DNA of 64,000 nt from Neelides folsomi. Its lineage: Eukaryota; Arthropoda; Collembola; Neelipleona; Neelidae. The translations under genes and the position numbers were made by a program. The first letter of the stretch is position 1. Each line of letters begins with the position of its first letter. The notes under the pieces were generated by a model, which saw only the letters and a program-made list of their open reading frames with translations, was not told where the DNA came from and ran no database searches. Positions 34,797 through 47,300 of this stretch are shown one piece after another. Location of the stretch: the NCBI GenBank assembly GCA_034687125.1, contig JAQGBZ010000306.1, positions 1-64,000 on the forward strand. The letters are read 5' to 3'.

Positions 34797-36487
34797 GTTA
34801 GAATATTTACTACAATGATTGAGTAAATGAATTCAGACTAAATGAACGAAACATTGGAGAATGAACTTATTGTTAGTAACTAAGCTAATAAGTAAGTAAA
34901 AGTAGAACTGAAATCAAGATGGGAAATCAATATGTAAAATTTCTAAGGTTGTTTACATAAAGTACATGATGATTGTGAGATATACATATTATATATACTT
35001 ATATTCCATATTTTTTATAACTAGATTAGGTAGCATGTACATATGTAAATTATATTTTTCAATATACACAAACTTTACAATTTTCTAATGTATAATGTAA
35101 GGATTAGTGCAGGTATTTATCTATTTCATTGGTTTGTGTTGTACTGTTGTACTCTAACGTATATGATTTTACCTGAATTTACGATAATGACAAAATGCTT
35201 ACATAATATAACTTACATTTATTTGTAAAATAGAGTATTAGATTAGCCACATGGGAGCTTATTAAAAAATTTTCCTATTTGTTTCTTGTTCCCATTTCCA
35301 GTCTGTTCAGGGACATTATACGGTTATATGTACATTAATTAGAAATAAGATAGACTTAACAAATAATATTCAGGCTTTGTTACAATTATAATGGGTGAGG
35401 TCAGTAAGGTTCAATTATCAATGTTAAACTTACAATTAGTTAGATATTTTACAATGGATTCTATTTTCTATGTATGTAGATATATTGAAAATGGATTATA
35501 TTCAGATTTGATTGAAATTAAATATGTAAACTGATTAATTCATTGTCTTGTAATGTAAGTGTATATTGTTTCATAATACAAATACTTAGATACATAATTA
35601 ACCTTTTTAATAGATTCAATGCTCTGGATGATGTCAAACTTGAATTTACTTCAAGAATATCGTACTTTATCAAAATTTGTCGATTTCTCTTTGTTTGGAG
35701 GTCACTGATTATGGAATTACCGGGCTGCGTAATGAAGTAGAAATGCTGAACAAAGATCCGGATTTTTCATTATGGGATATCATTTCCGGAATTAAATTTC
35801 TTAAAAGTTGCGAACAGCAAAGGTAGTGATGAATCTACGTTATGATTTCAGTCTAATTGTAGGTTATAAACAGAGACAAACGGTAAAGATAAATATCATC
35901 AATTAAAAGTTTTAAAACGATTTCATTTCTCATGCGATTGTAAATTGGGCATGTATCCTTGTTTAAATGTACATGATGTACTAAAATAGGACATTATTCA
36001 TTAAATATATAATTTATTTAATATTTGATTTCATTTTCATTATAAATGATTGAACCAACAATATTTTTCATTCTACTAAATTAAAAAAACGTCTGGCATT
36101 AAATTGATATTTAATTGAAGGATACATACTTTTTAGAGTAATCAAAAAAGCTTGTGAACTTATGAGAGTTTGATTATAAGTAATTTAATATTTCATGATT
36201 TCATTAGAATTTTCATTTGAGGAGATATTTTGATACATTATGTTTATCGTTGAAATATTTATAAACTAATTTGATTTCATAGTTGAGATAAAAGTAAAAA
36301 ATTGCAAATTATAATAAAGTTCAACGAATCGAGAACAATATTTATCCTACAAAACATGTTTGGTTATTAAAAATATGCCGAATTGATTAATTATAATTAC
36401 CGTATTACGACTAGGTAATTAATAATAATAATTAATAATTGACAATGAAAATAAAATACTTAATTCTGTGAAATTAAATCAAGCAAA
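34797..36487. other. Mostly non-coding; one possible orphan exon
   Basis: AT-rich. At about 35695-35827 on the plus strand a short frame reads TDYGITGLRNEVEMLNKD, WDIISGIKFLKSC and then stops. It is richer in codons than its surroundings and might be a stranded exon or relic, but no partner exon or family was found. Confidence 0.3.
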
Positions 36488-37756
36488 ATGCTTAAAAGTG
36501 AAAATACTCGCCTTTATTTGAAAATATTTATCCTTCCACAAACATATTCTTCTTTGCCGATTTATTGTATCCCAAGTAAAGAAATGTTGAAATATTCGGA
36601 AAATAAATTAAGAGTAATTTGTTCTTATTTAATTTTGCTTTCTGGGATTTCATTTCGAATTTTTAATTGTTTTTCAGTGATTTATTCCTATTTCGTCCGA
36701 GAAGACATTTTAAATTTAAATTTTATACTTTCAATTATTTATATAATTGTAACTTTCACTGCAACTTACATTCAATTTAAGGCAATTTACGTCCTTAGGG
36801 ATATTGCATATTTATCAAATCAACTTATTTTATTGAATAGAGCATTCATTAAAGAATTTAATCTTCATAAAAGTGATATTCATGGAAAATTAATATATTA
36901 TTTTATGCATATTATTTTAAAGGGGCGATTTTATGTTTTCATTACAACGTTAATTGTAATGGCTCATGATTTACCAGGAAATATTTATTATTGTATGTCA
37001 CATATATTCAAATTTGAAAATTATCTTTTATTGTTATTTTACGCATTTCTGGAATCTACAGTGAATTATGCCACTTATGTGACAGCAGTGACATGGGGGA
37101 TTTTATTTGTTTATTATTTAAACTTATATTTAACTTATTTCAAAACTCTGAATAAATCAAATTTAAACATCACTTTTAAACCAGTGATTGGGAATGAAAA
37201 GAATAAAACGAATAAATTTGCAATTTTAAAAATGAATGAAATTCGGAAACTTAAATTAAAATGGTTTAAAAAATTTGATTTTCTTCATCGAGTTTTTATG
37301 TCGATTTATCAAAGTGATTTGTTTTTAATTTACGCCATATGTATTTTGAGTGTCATAATTACTTGTTCAAGTGGTTATTTATTGCTTAATAGTCAACTTA
37401 ATTGGAATCAAAGACCTGTTTTTGTATTAATAGCCTTCATTTCTTTATTAATGTTTTCATTTGCTATGTATGCTTCAGGATTAACATTGGCCATTTATTG
37501 TTCAAAAATAACAAAACGCTCCGAGGATCTTATTAAATATTTTCAACGCAATAATAGCCATGTTCAACACTCAAGCGCAATTAAAAAATGGGATAAATTA
37601 TTATTTAATGTGAATTATTTAATAAGTGATTTGGCACCAATTAAATTTAAAATTTCTAACGTTTTTGTTGTTGACCATACGCTTATATTTATTACGATTC
37701 ATTTTATTATTTATCAAACCATCACATTAATAATAATTTATAATAATCCTGAATAA
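36488..37756 (+). CDS. Gustatory-receptor-like seven-TM protein
   Basis: A single uninterrupted frame of 422 residues from ATG 36488 to TAA. It has about seven hydrophobic segments: near residues 40-65 (VICSYLILLSGISF), 75-95, 145-165, 180-205, 280-300 (DLFLIYAICILSVIITC), 315-340 (VFVLIAFISLLMFSFAMYASG) and 395-420. The intracellular part has basic KLKLKWFKKFDFLHR. The length, topology and last helix (FITIHFIIYQTITLIIIY) fit arthropod gustatory receptors, although the usual TYxxxxxQF end is not intact. Such receptors are ligand-gated channels with an inverted topology. The lack of introns may reflect retroposition or lineage style. Confidence 0.65.
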   Translation: MLKSENTRLYLKIFILPQTYSSLPIYCIPSKEMLKYSENKLRVICSYLILLSGISFRIFNCFSVIYSYFVREDILNLNFILSIIYIIVTFTATYIQFKAIYVLRDIAYLSNQLILLNRAFIKEFNLHKSDIHGKLIYYFMHIILKGRFYVFITTLIVMAHDLPGNIYYCMSHIFKFENYLLLLFYAFLESTVNYATYVTAVTWGILFVYYLNLYLTYFKTLNKSNLNITFKPVIGNEKNKTNKFAILKMNEIRKLKLKWFKKFDFLHRVFMSIYQSDLFLIYAICILSVIITCSSGYLLLNSQLNWNQRPVFVLIAFISLLMFSFAMYASGLTLAIYCSKITKRSEDLIKYFQRNNSHVQHSSAIKKWDKLLFNVNYLISDLAPIKFKISNVFVVDHTLIFITIHFIIYQTITLIIIYNNPE

Positions 37757-38491
37757 ACAAATTTATTTACTTAATTTCAAGTCAATTTTTTTTAAATATT
37801 GAGCTATTTAATAGTTCTAGTTTTTTGAAAGCAAATACAATTTTTAAATGGTTCATATTTTGGACCATTTTAAAAAAATTTAGCTGATTTTCAGCAAAAT
37901 TGGTTTAGTGAACAAACGGGGCAACGAATAACTGAGTGTATTCTCTATTCATCGTTTACAAGAGCATATATGAAAGTTCTTATAAACCTGCAAATATATC
38001 AGGTTTTTCAAAAATAAGAATATTTCCTTTTAACAGAAATATATTTACATCTGTAACAGAAATATACTACATAGATTTTATTGCTAACTATAATATTCGT
38101 TTACTTGATTCGTCATTAGTGGTTACCATTAATTACACGTCTCGTCATAGCCGAGGAAGAAAGCCGGGAAGTCCGAAATTGTTACAAGCCCAGATTTCCT
38201 TAACAAACTAGAAGATAAAATGACCGAAATGTCAAAAAGATTTGTAAAATGGATAGGAAGAGCGCGAGGAAGCAATGTGGATTTAAATTATCCTCAATAA
38301 TTGGTAAAATTTAATAAAGAATTGATTTTTGTTAAATCTGTTTATTTATATTTTGATTGACTATTGAGTTCAACTCTCGATCCCATTGGTTTATGTGATT
38401 TTGCATAATGCCCCTTTGGAGGGAAAGTAGCTGTCAAGTTAAAATACACTTATTATAGTCAGTGTTGTGTAATTAACAAAACCTGCAACTT
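37757..38491. other. No gene supported
   Basis: AT-rich. A frame near 38040-38210 ends SRGRKPGSPKLLQAQ, followed by a similarly basic stretch in another frame (about 38220-38295). It could be debris of a mobile element next to the reverse-transcriptase scrap, but this is not shown. Confidence 0.35.
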
Positions 38492-38775
38492 TTAAGCATA
38501 GGCGCGGCGTTGAGGGATGTGCGGCACTGCGGGCAACATATTGTTACCTATTTTGAGAACATTATTATTAGCTGAACCTCGTAATTCAATGGAATAGAAA
38601 AGTTTAAACAATATAACTGTATTACATAATATCTTTAACTGTTCGTTATTAAGGTATCTTTTTTGTAAATTCTTATATGCTAAGAAAACCTCTCTAGCTA
38701 ATTTGGTAATATGTGGCTTCCATGTACAAGATGAGTCAAATATAACACCCAAGATTTTGAATTTGATACTTTAAG
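38492..38775 (-). mobile_element. Non-LTR retrotransposon fragment (reverse transcriptase C-terminus)
   Basis: The minus-strand frame FKILGVIFDSSCTWKPHITK, YKNLQKRYLNN, LKILCNTVILFKLFYSIELR matches the thumb/post-RT region of Jockey-like non-LTR elements (canonical LGVxFDxxLTWxxHI). It stops upstream at TAA and downstream after HIPQRRAYA. No endonuclease, RT core or poly(A) tail is present, so this is a dead 3' scrap. Confidence 0.75.
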
Positions 38776-39418
38776 TCAAGTTACATATAATTATTAGTTT
38801 GAATGCTAACATTTTTATCTCTTACAAGCTTTATATATTATTAATTGTGCATGTACCAAACACGGTGTTGTAGTGTTTGAAACACCACAAACTTTAATTT
38901 ACCTAAATTATATTTAAAAAGGTTTTTTCCAAATCATAATAATAATTTATGTGAATACATGAATATATCAAACTCAGACATTTGCTCATTATCTCAGACA
39001 TTAATAGATAGATTACATATTTTGAAGCTTTGTATGGCAAAGTGTACCTACCTGTAGTCTCAATTTGTCGAATGAAGAGTCAAGATTTCCCAAAAATAAT
39101 GTTAACCATAAAAAATTAAAACATCAATACAATAAAAATTATTGTACATTTTGTATCTTTAACATTAATAGTAAATTCAGCATAAGATCCAACCCATCAT
39201 TTAATTCGTTAAATAAATATTTGGTAAACCGATCTATAGTAATTGTAAGTTTAAATTATTTCAATAACCATTACTGTAGCGCCGAGTAGCTATGTAAAAG
39301 TATCACTTATTTATGTATGTTTTGTTATTACTCAAATATCAATTCTCTCATTATTCTCTTGTCAATTTCTATCTGTAAAACACCTCATTTTCTCCCAAAT
39401 CTCAATAAACCACTTAAA
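38776..39418. other. No gene seen
   Basis: AT-rich spacer without a supported coding frame. Confidence 0.45.
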
Positions 39419-40496
39419 ATGAAAATCATAATCATTTTCCTTTTTATCCTCGACCTCAACTTTGCACTTTGCTCTCCTTCTAAGTCGTCGAAACAATTAC
39501 CATTAATATTTAATATTTACATATATTCCTAAGTGTATTAAAATTTCTAAGATGTAATTTATTATTCTTATATAGCTAAAGATATCTTTCATCTTAATAA
39601 TTTTCTCAACAATATATTAGTATTTCGTGATCTCGAAGAAATCAATAAATAAAAATGATGTTGCTTGGAATTTAGAAAAATTGAGAACTATTGGCTACTT
39701 TGACCATACAAAAGAAACTTGCAATTTTGGACTGAGCAGAAACCATTTTCTAATTGCTGTTCTGAGTTCCTGCTATAATTTCAAAATAAGAAACGGAATA
39801 CGAGAAACTTGGGGGAAATTAAAAGTTCTGGGAAATTCTGAAATGAGCGCCATTTTTATATTGGGACAACATAATGAAGATGAACTTTACAGTTGGACTA
39901 ATGAGTCAATGATTTTAAATGAGCTAACAGAACACAATGATATCATTTTTGGCGAATATTCGGAAACTTACAAAAACTTATGGTTTATAAAGTGTTGATT
40001 GGGATTAAATGGTTTTTAAACAAGTGCCGAGAAGCTGATTCGTTTATAAAAGTCGACGACGATAATTTTATCGACACGTTCAAACTTCTGCAATTGGCCC
40101 CAAATCTTTCAAAGAAAAATTATATGTTGTGCCATGAATTGGTTAATAACAAGGTAGTTAGGGATAATATAAGCAAATGGTATGTTGACAAAGATGATTA
40201 CGGGGGGAGTGTTTATCCAAACTACTGCTATGGTAACAGGGGATATTTAATTTCACAAGACGCATTATTTAGTCTTTATTTGAATGTACATAAAGTTAAA
40301 TTCATTACAGTTGAAGATGCTTTTATAACTTGTGAGACAATATTACAATTATGTTGAAAATCATCCAAATTCACTTGAAATTCATGAAATTTACGATGCT
40401 TCAAAATTATCGATTTCACTATTGAATGAAACAAAACCCTTTGTTCAAGAAAAAGTATATGAATTAAGTAAAGATTCTTCAAAATTAATAAAATAA
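39419..40496 (+). pseudogene. Beta-1,3-galactosyltransferase-like gene (GT31) with two frameshifts
   Basis: ATG 39419 opens a signal-like exon, MKIIIIFLFILDLNFALC. The main part (39627-39979) has the GT31 hallmarks NHFLIAVLSS, RNGIRETWG, FILGQ, and HNDIIFGEYSETYKNL. The frame shifts -1 at about 39970-39983, after five A's, and continues KVLIGIKWF, SFIKVDDDNFI (the DxD metal site), SKWYV, YPNYCYGNRGYLIS and VEDAF. It shifts back near 40320-40332, and a tail follows to TAA 40496. Each shift is one base. The motifs are otherwise intact, so this is either a very young pseudogene or one with assembly errors. The enzymes add galactose or GlcNAc in the Golgi. The first-exon donor was not resolved. 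Confidence 0.8.
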
Positions 40497-43400
40497 ACAT
40501 TTTAAATTATTACACAAACAATTTATTGGAATTCTCATAATTTAATTTTTAATCGCTAATCACTCATTTTCTAATTTACAATGAAATAAATGAAATTTAT
40601 TATAGAGGTATCCTTGTAGCATCAATTATTGTAATTTTGGTTAAAACAATTCTCAATGATTACACCTTGATTAAAATTTTAATAAATAATGAAGGAATTT
40701 TAGAAGTCGTGATAAAATTTTGTAAAATTTGAGCAATGTTGATGAGATGATGAAAATGATGACAATGAAGTTATGAAGAGAGTAGGGGAATTTATGCATT
40801 ATTAATCATCCAAAGGGATTCATTTGGGAATTATTTATTTATTTATGGGAAGGAATCCATGCGGTTGTTTTGCAGAGGAAGAGATTTATAAATCAATAAT
40901 CATCATTATTCTTCTCTCATCTTCCCTCCTGACCTTCCTCAAAATCTCCCTGAGTAAAATCCTTCTCCTTCATCTTTCTACTTCGGCTCAATATGTTGCT
41001 GAACATCATTGCTAATCGATTAGTGTGCGAGATGGTAATGTAATCAGTTTTCCCTCTTAATCCCAAATTTCTTTTTTCATTTTATTATCAGCGTCGATTG
41101 AGCTTATTTTTCCTTAGCAGAGGAACGTGATGGGAATTTATATCCCTCTTTATCATCCCATTGTACAAACTTTTAATCATCATTCCACCCCATTTAACTC
41201 GACTATTTGTTTAATTGGCTTCGGTCCAATTTCCCCAAATTCTCCGGTTCCTGTGTATTTTCAATATAGCTTTAATTATTAAGTTTAAATGAACCTTGGT
41301 TTTACCTGTACTTTACTTTGATTCATGATTACAAAAATTTTCAATTCAAAATTGTTATAAATACTAATTTATTAAAATTAATACCAATTTAGTCCGATTT
41401 TATGCATACAGTAACATAAGGTAAAGCTATAGTCCTTATAGTATAAAAATAAAACTAATAAAATATTTCTATCCTTCTGTTTCTCTTTCTCTCAGAAGTC
41501 AAATGAAAAAAAATTGAGATGATTTGCAATTTGAGAGTCAAATGAGGGAGAAAGAAGGGGAAAGAAAAAAGTTCAATTACCATTCAATATTTCTTCCTTC
41601 CGCTCCTCAATGCTTCCTTTGCTTTTCTAGCAATTTTCTTCCCCAATACAATTCCTATTTCCTTCCTTGAACATTTGGGATAAAAATAGTTTTATAGATA
41701 TTATAATCATACTTCAATCATCCTCAAGGTTCACTAAATGGAAAAAATTCAATTTACATTTAGCATTACAACAGTAGAAATTCTAGTCCGTCTGACGTAA
41801 CAAAGGCTAGAAACAAAGTGAAATTAAAGTACTAAATGAGTATGTGAAACATAAAAGAAACGAGGCATCATTTTCATACATTCTTCATAAGATTTTCCCC
41901 ATATTTCTTCATCTTTTTTAAAAATGAAATTTTTCGTGTCCAAAAGAACCCATGCATAAATATTTTATATAACTACCTATAGTATTCTTATACTGAATAT
42001 CTCCATACTGTTTACTAGATTTTTATACACTACTGTACGTACTGTACTATATATCGTAGTATCGTATCATTATATTTATAATGCATAATATATGAATATA
42101 AATATATGGTCTAACATACCTACATGTTTAAAACATGAAGGAAGTTTTCTAATATAACTTCTGAAAATTTATGAATTTAGAATTTAGAAAATGAAGAGTG
42201 AAGGGAAATTATGAAATTCAAATGTGCTTAATTGACGAATGGAGAAAGGTGGTTCTTAATGGGCTTTTAATTAAAACCCGCTTTCAACTTCTCACATGTA
42301 CATGGTGAATTTCTATAGAAGACAAACTAACCAACCCTTCCTTTTACATTTATTTTTCTTCTCAACATCCCACGTCCGGCAATGCAATGTGTAACATTTT
42401 TACAAAATGTGCAATTTTAATGCTTATTGTTAGTTGGCATAAATTATGATAGATAAGAAAGAATATCTACTACTTGTTATCATGATAGGACCTCTATTTT
42501 ACTACAGATATGTAGATATTATGCAAAAAATGTAGAAATAATAATAAATCTTTGTTTTTTCATTCTCTGCATAATAAGGAAAGAGGAGTTTTATTTTTAA
42601 TCGTTTCTTTCCAGTAACTTTCCTATTTTAGATCTCCCAAACAAATCATAAATTCGTGGAAATTTTTGCTATAAAAATAAATATCAGTTTCATTGTTTTT
42701 TTAATTCTTTTGCCTCCTGTTCAAGGTAAGAATTATTATATCGTTTTATGAAATGTAAAAATTTTATTATTGCTAAATTACTAATTGAAGAGTATTGAAA
42801 AAAATTACAAAATATTAATGTTTTTACTGTCTTATTTTTAATAATAACAGAAAGAAATTTTATTTTTATATTTTATTGAATATTATAAGTAAATGAATTT
42901 ATCAATATGAAATTTAATGACTCAAGGCAATTAATAGATGACGAAAGTTATAAGGAAAATTAAAGTTGGTACGTAAATAAAGAGAAGAGACATCGAGATT
43001 TGATATGAAATAATTGAGCATCCAAGCGGAGGAATTTTATAGGGAAAGTTTCCCAAGTTCCGGAACTCTTCCTGAGGAAACAAAAGTGGAAGTTAAAGGA
43101 GCTAGGACTTAGGATATATGTAGGATATTCCCTAGCCTTGTAGTGAAGATCTCCCTTGTAATCAGACCAACCCTTCAAATCCGTAAAACATCTTTTGGCC
43201 GAAGTTTCATCCGTCGGAGTCTTCGGAACTTCAACCCTCATTTTTATTCCTTCGACTCCCACTGAAATTTGTCCACCATCCAGGGAAATTTCGGTGATAT
43301 GGAAAAGTGGAAAGTTAAACTTCAAAACTTTTATTTATTAAATTTCCCCATTTTTATGTCATTGGTTCGGGAAAAGTGGAAGGACATTGGTTGAATTTTT

Positions 43401-44392
43401 TATAGAAATATTGGCAAAAATTTATCATTTTTATTTCAAGATTTTTAAAACTTTTTTAAAATAAGTTGTAATTTATATTTACCACTTTTACTACTTTACT
43501 TTCCATTCAAAGTTTTTAATTTCTAAATGCAATTAAAAACTTTGAATTTAATAAGATTTTCATAATTTTATTATCAAGATTTATTTTAAGTATTTTAAAT
43601 AATTAACATATAAATTAAGAAGGAAGAAAGATAAGTAAAAGGAAAAGATGTGATAATTATATGAGAGAACTTGGGGTTTGTTTCTTAAGCGCAGGGGCAC
43701 GAGCCACCCGGCGAGACGAAGGAACGGAGAAATCAAAGCACATTTGAACCCGGGAGTTTGTCACGGCCAAACGCCAATTCTCCCTCTGCCAATCTCCCCG
43801 CCAAAAATTCTCAAACGGCCAGTTAATCCAAAACAACGAATTATTTCACAATAATTTTCAGTACCTCAATGTTTATAATAAGCTTCCAATCCAATTGGAT
43901 TATTTTTAAGTAAATATTAAAATATTAAATTCTTTTCCCGCGCATTTACTAATCTTCAATTTAATTAAAATTTCCATTGCCAAAATCTTTTTAATAAATT
44001 AAAATAATATACTCCATATTTTAATAGCTAGTTTGCCTTCCTTAATTGCCAAATTGCCAAATCTTTAATTCGAGATTGGCGGGAATTTTGAAATTATATT
44101 TCCTAAGCAATTTAAATAAACAGTCGGACATTGCATTGAGTGAGTTAATTGTATTAATAGTCTTTAAGTTTTTGATAAACATTAAGTGATAAGAAGCAGA
44201 AGTTTTGGTTCCTCAATCAATTCCAAACATCTTCCTGAAACAATGAAGTGGTGAGGAAGGAAAGTTGGAGTGATAGTGAAAGTGGAGGTGAATTTCATTT
44301 CCCTCGACGGTTTCCGGGATGAAAATGAATTGTCGTGTGGAAGTTTGCCCTATCGACTGAGCCTACTTTACATAATTTATATAAAATAATAA
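40497..44392. other. Gene-poor region; probable upstream region of the large plus-strand locus
   Basis: Patches of higher GC with purine- or pyrimidine-rich sequence (about 41030-41260, 41470-41720, 42950-43330, 43670-43860, 44170-44390) alternate with AT-rich stretches. A 121-codon minus-strand frame at 42960-43325 lies in one patch. It has no recognisable domain and I do not call it a gene. The last patch is just 5' of the ATG at 44393 and may hold its promoter. Confidence 0.4.
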
Positions 44393-47300
44393 ATGGATGA
44401 GATAGGGAGCGAAGTTCTCCCTCAAAGCAACAGCAGAACTTGCCTATCCGAACGCCCCCAACATCTGCCAACGAGGAGTTCTGAAGCGTCCATAAGAATT
44501 TCCCATGACAAAGTGTCAACGGGACTCGGCCAAACCCGCAGGTTGTTTTCAATAAATCTAAACCTCATTTTACTAATGTTAAAAATTCGCGCCAATATTT
44601 TTGAATTTTACCACCAAAACTATTTACTAAATTTCCCCTATTTACTAAATATCCAAATACAGAATAATATTTGTAATATTTAAAATTATATAGTTGGAAA
44701 TATTAAGCTTTTTCTTTTTCTGGAAATATTAACACTTCACAGTTTTGATTGTTTGTAGTTTACTAAAAAAAAAGTAAGTTTAAAAGTTTTTAGTGTTAAT
44801 TCAATGGCGGGAAATTAAAATTTAAATAACATTTTGTTATGCCGAATTGATCTTGTGTTTGAAGAAATGAAATGCAATTCACCATTGCTTAGTTTTAGAG
44901 GGATATATATACAAAGCTATATATAAAGTTATATATTTTGTGTTATATAAGCTCTTCAGTTATTGATCCCGAACCACCGTCTTGCGACTATCACTTCCAC
45001 GTGGCTTTATTATCCTATAAACTCCTTCACACTTCCCCGTAAATTCCATTTAATAGAAAGAATTTAAAATTATACGATTTAAATTTCACCGCCACTTTCC
45101 TTTTATCCCCGCCGTTTCTTTTAAATTTCCTCTACATGTAAACTTGGAATTTGTTTATTTAATACTCAATTTCAAAGGGTGGGGGAAATGAAGTTTGGGA
45201 ATTCAGGAGGAATGGAAAGAATGTTCAGATTTGGAGCTCAAGTGAACATTTAACGAGATCCTTTCGGTTCTCCTCTTGATCTTTCGTGGTTTTGGGAATT
45301 TCTCCTTGTGCTATGGCGATCCTTTTTAACTTTCTTTTCATCTCACCTTCGAGATGGAACTCCCTTAATGACTCCCCTCTTTTCCCTTCATCTCCAATTA
45401 AAGGAGGGATTTAATTAAAAAGGTCCTCGTAAAATACACTTGGTTTAATTATCCCCATAAGTCTCCCTTATCATTATTATTTTGATTTACATAAAGGAAT
45501 TTAATTACAAGTTTAAACTCCACGTTCTAGTTCTCTCCTTCTTCGGTAAATTTCTATTTTTAGCCAAATTTCAACGCCTATTAAAACCCCTTTGTTCTAT
45601 CTTTACTTAATTTAGACAAAAATTTACAACATTTAAAAACCCGGTTGCCTTGGCAACATTTCCCTTAGTTCATGAATTTCCTATTTCATGAAATTCATCA
45701 TACGATTTTTGTTCGATTTTAAGCCCTGCTTTATCTCGGTAAATTGTAAAATATGTAGAATTTTAAACTACTAATAAAATATGATTAAATAAAAACCACA
45801 AGCTCAAAAATTACAAAACATGAAGAAGAAAGGGATTTTTTTGAATTTAAAATGAATGCTGCACGATTGCATAAAACTCAAATAGATTACATCGTTACAT
45901 TCACAAGGGTTTATTTTACCGTTGTGTTCGCTGAGTCTGGACAAATATTTATTCAAAATAAGGAAGACTAAATGAGAATCTACTCCTTGTATAACAACCA
46001 AAATCTCCTTTAATAGACTCTTACAAATATTCCATATATAAAAACAAACTTATATTTACATGATCTTAACTTACTACATTGTAGTGTACCATTCATCTAG
46101 GTATATTTTGCATGTATCACATATATTTTCTCATATCAGTAAATTGGCTATATCGCCTTACTATCTTATATCATATTTATTTAGTAAATAGTTGTCTATA
46201 TTCCGAAAATCTCCTATAAAGTTTGGGCATTTAGAACATTATTCCACCATGAATGTAAATCGGGAGAGAAAGTCCGTTTGTTTTGTATGATTTAGCATTG
46301 GAATGGGAAAGCGCATCTGTCTCCCTCGACCATCCCCATTAAATCTCTTCCACCCCACAAATCCCTTCTTTTAAACTGGAGGTAATTAAACAAACCAATT
46401 GGTTCTTCCTTAATCTCCACTTTTCCAAAACTCCGCTTTTAATTACCGCAATCAGCTTTTCTTTCACTTTTGGCTCACTTCCAAATTCACCCAAATGGCT
46501 TCACAATTTGATAACTTCTTTATCCAATCTAAATCAGCACAAAATCCTAACTTTATTATTTGTCTTATTGATTTTTATTTAAAAAAATATCACAAGATTT
46601 TTAATAAAGATTTATGTTACTTTTTACGTTACTTTAATGATCAAGTTATTTTTATACTATATGATATACCATATACTTTTTTTTACTTTTAATATATTTT
46701 TGATTTTACTTTTTGATATTTTTAAGCTTTGATATTTTTCTGAGATTTCTGGACATTTTAATTGAATTGTTATAAATAAGTATAAGAGCAAATAAATAAA
46801 AGTTTGTTGTTTGTGATAGCTGTGAGATTTTCACATGTGTCCCTCAATTTGATTTGTCTGGTCGAAGGGAAAAAGACATTTCTTATAAAATGGTTTCTTC
46901 TTTGCCAACTCCTGGTAAAGAAATCCTTCGTTTGAACAAAATCCTCCGTTAGACTTGGAAGACTTGTAACGAAGGATTTCTTTTTCCCTTCGATTGACAA
47001 GAGGAAGGAGGGGGCCTTTAAAGAGAGGAAGTGGAGAAATCTCGCCTTGTCTGTCAACATCTTCCTCACATGTCGTCTTTCTCGTTCCAACTTTCTTTAA
47101 CATTTTTTCTTCGATACTTCCTCTTTCAAAATCTGAAATATACCTAAATTCCAATATTTTTCTTATTCTGGATATTATTCAATGTATTTTATATGCCCAT
47201 AATGTGTATCTGTTTAATACAAATATAGAAAATGATTAATGTATTTATTTTATAATTTACTTAATATTATATAGTATAGTCATACTTATACATATGGTAT

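Noticed and set aside
39965-39985. Programmed -1 ribosomal frameshift at CAAAAAC in the galactosyltransferase
   Set aside because: The heptamer does not fit X-XXY-YYZ, and a second, opposite shift would also be needed; indels or sequence errors are simpler.
42960-43325. 121-codon minus-strand frame in a GC-richer patch
   Set aside because: No domain, no splice or promoter support, and several similar chance frames lie in neighbouring patches of the same composition.
46770-47154. Two overlapping minus frames of about 106 codons each
   Set aside because: Two frames open over the same patch point to composition, not coding.
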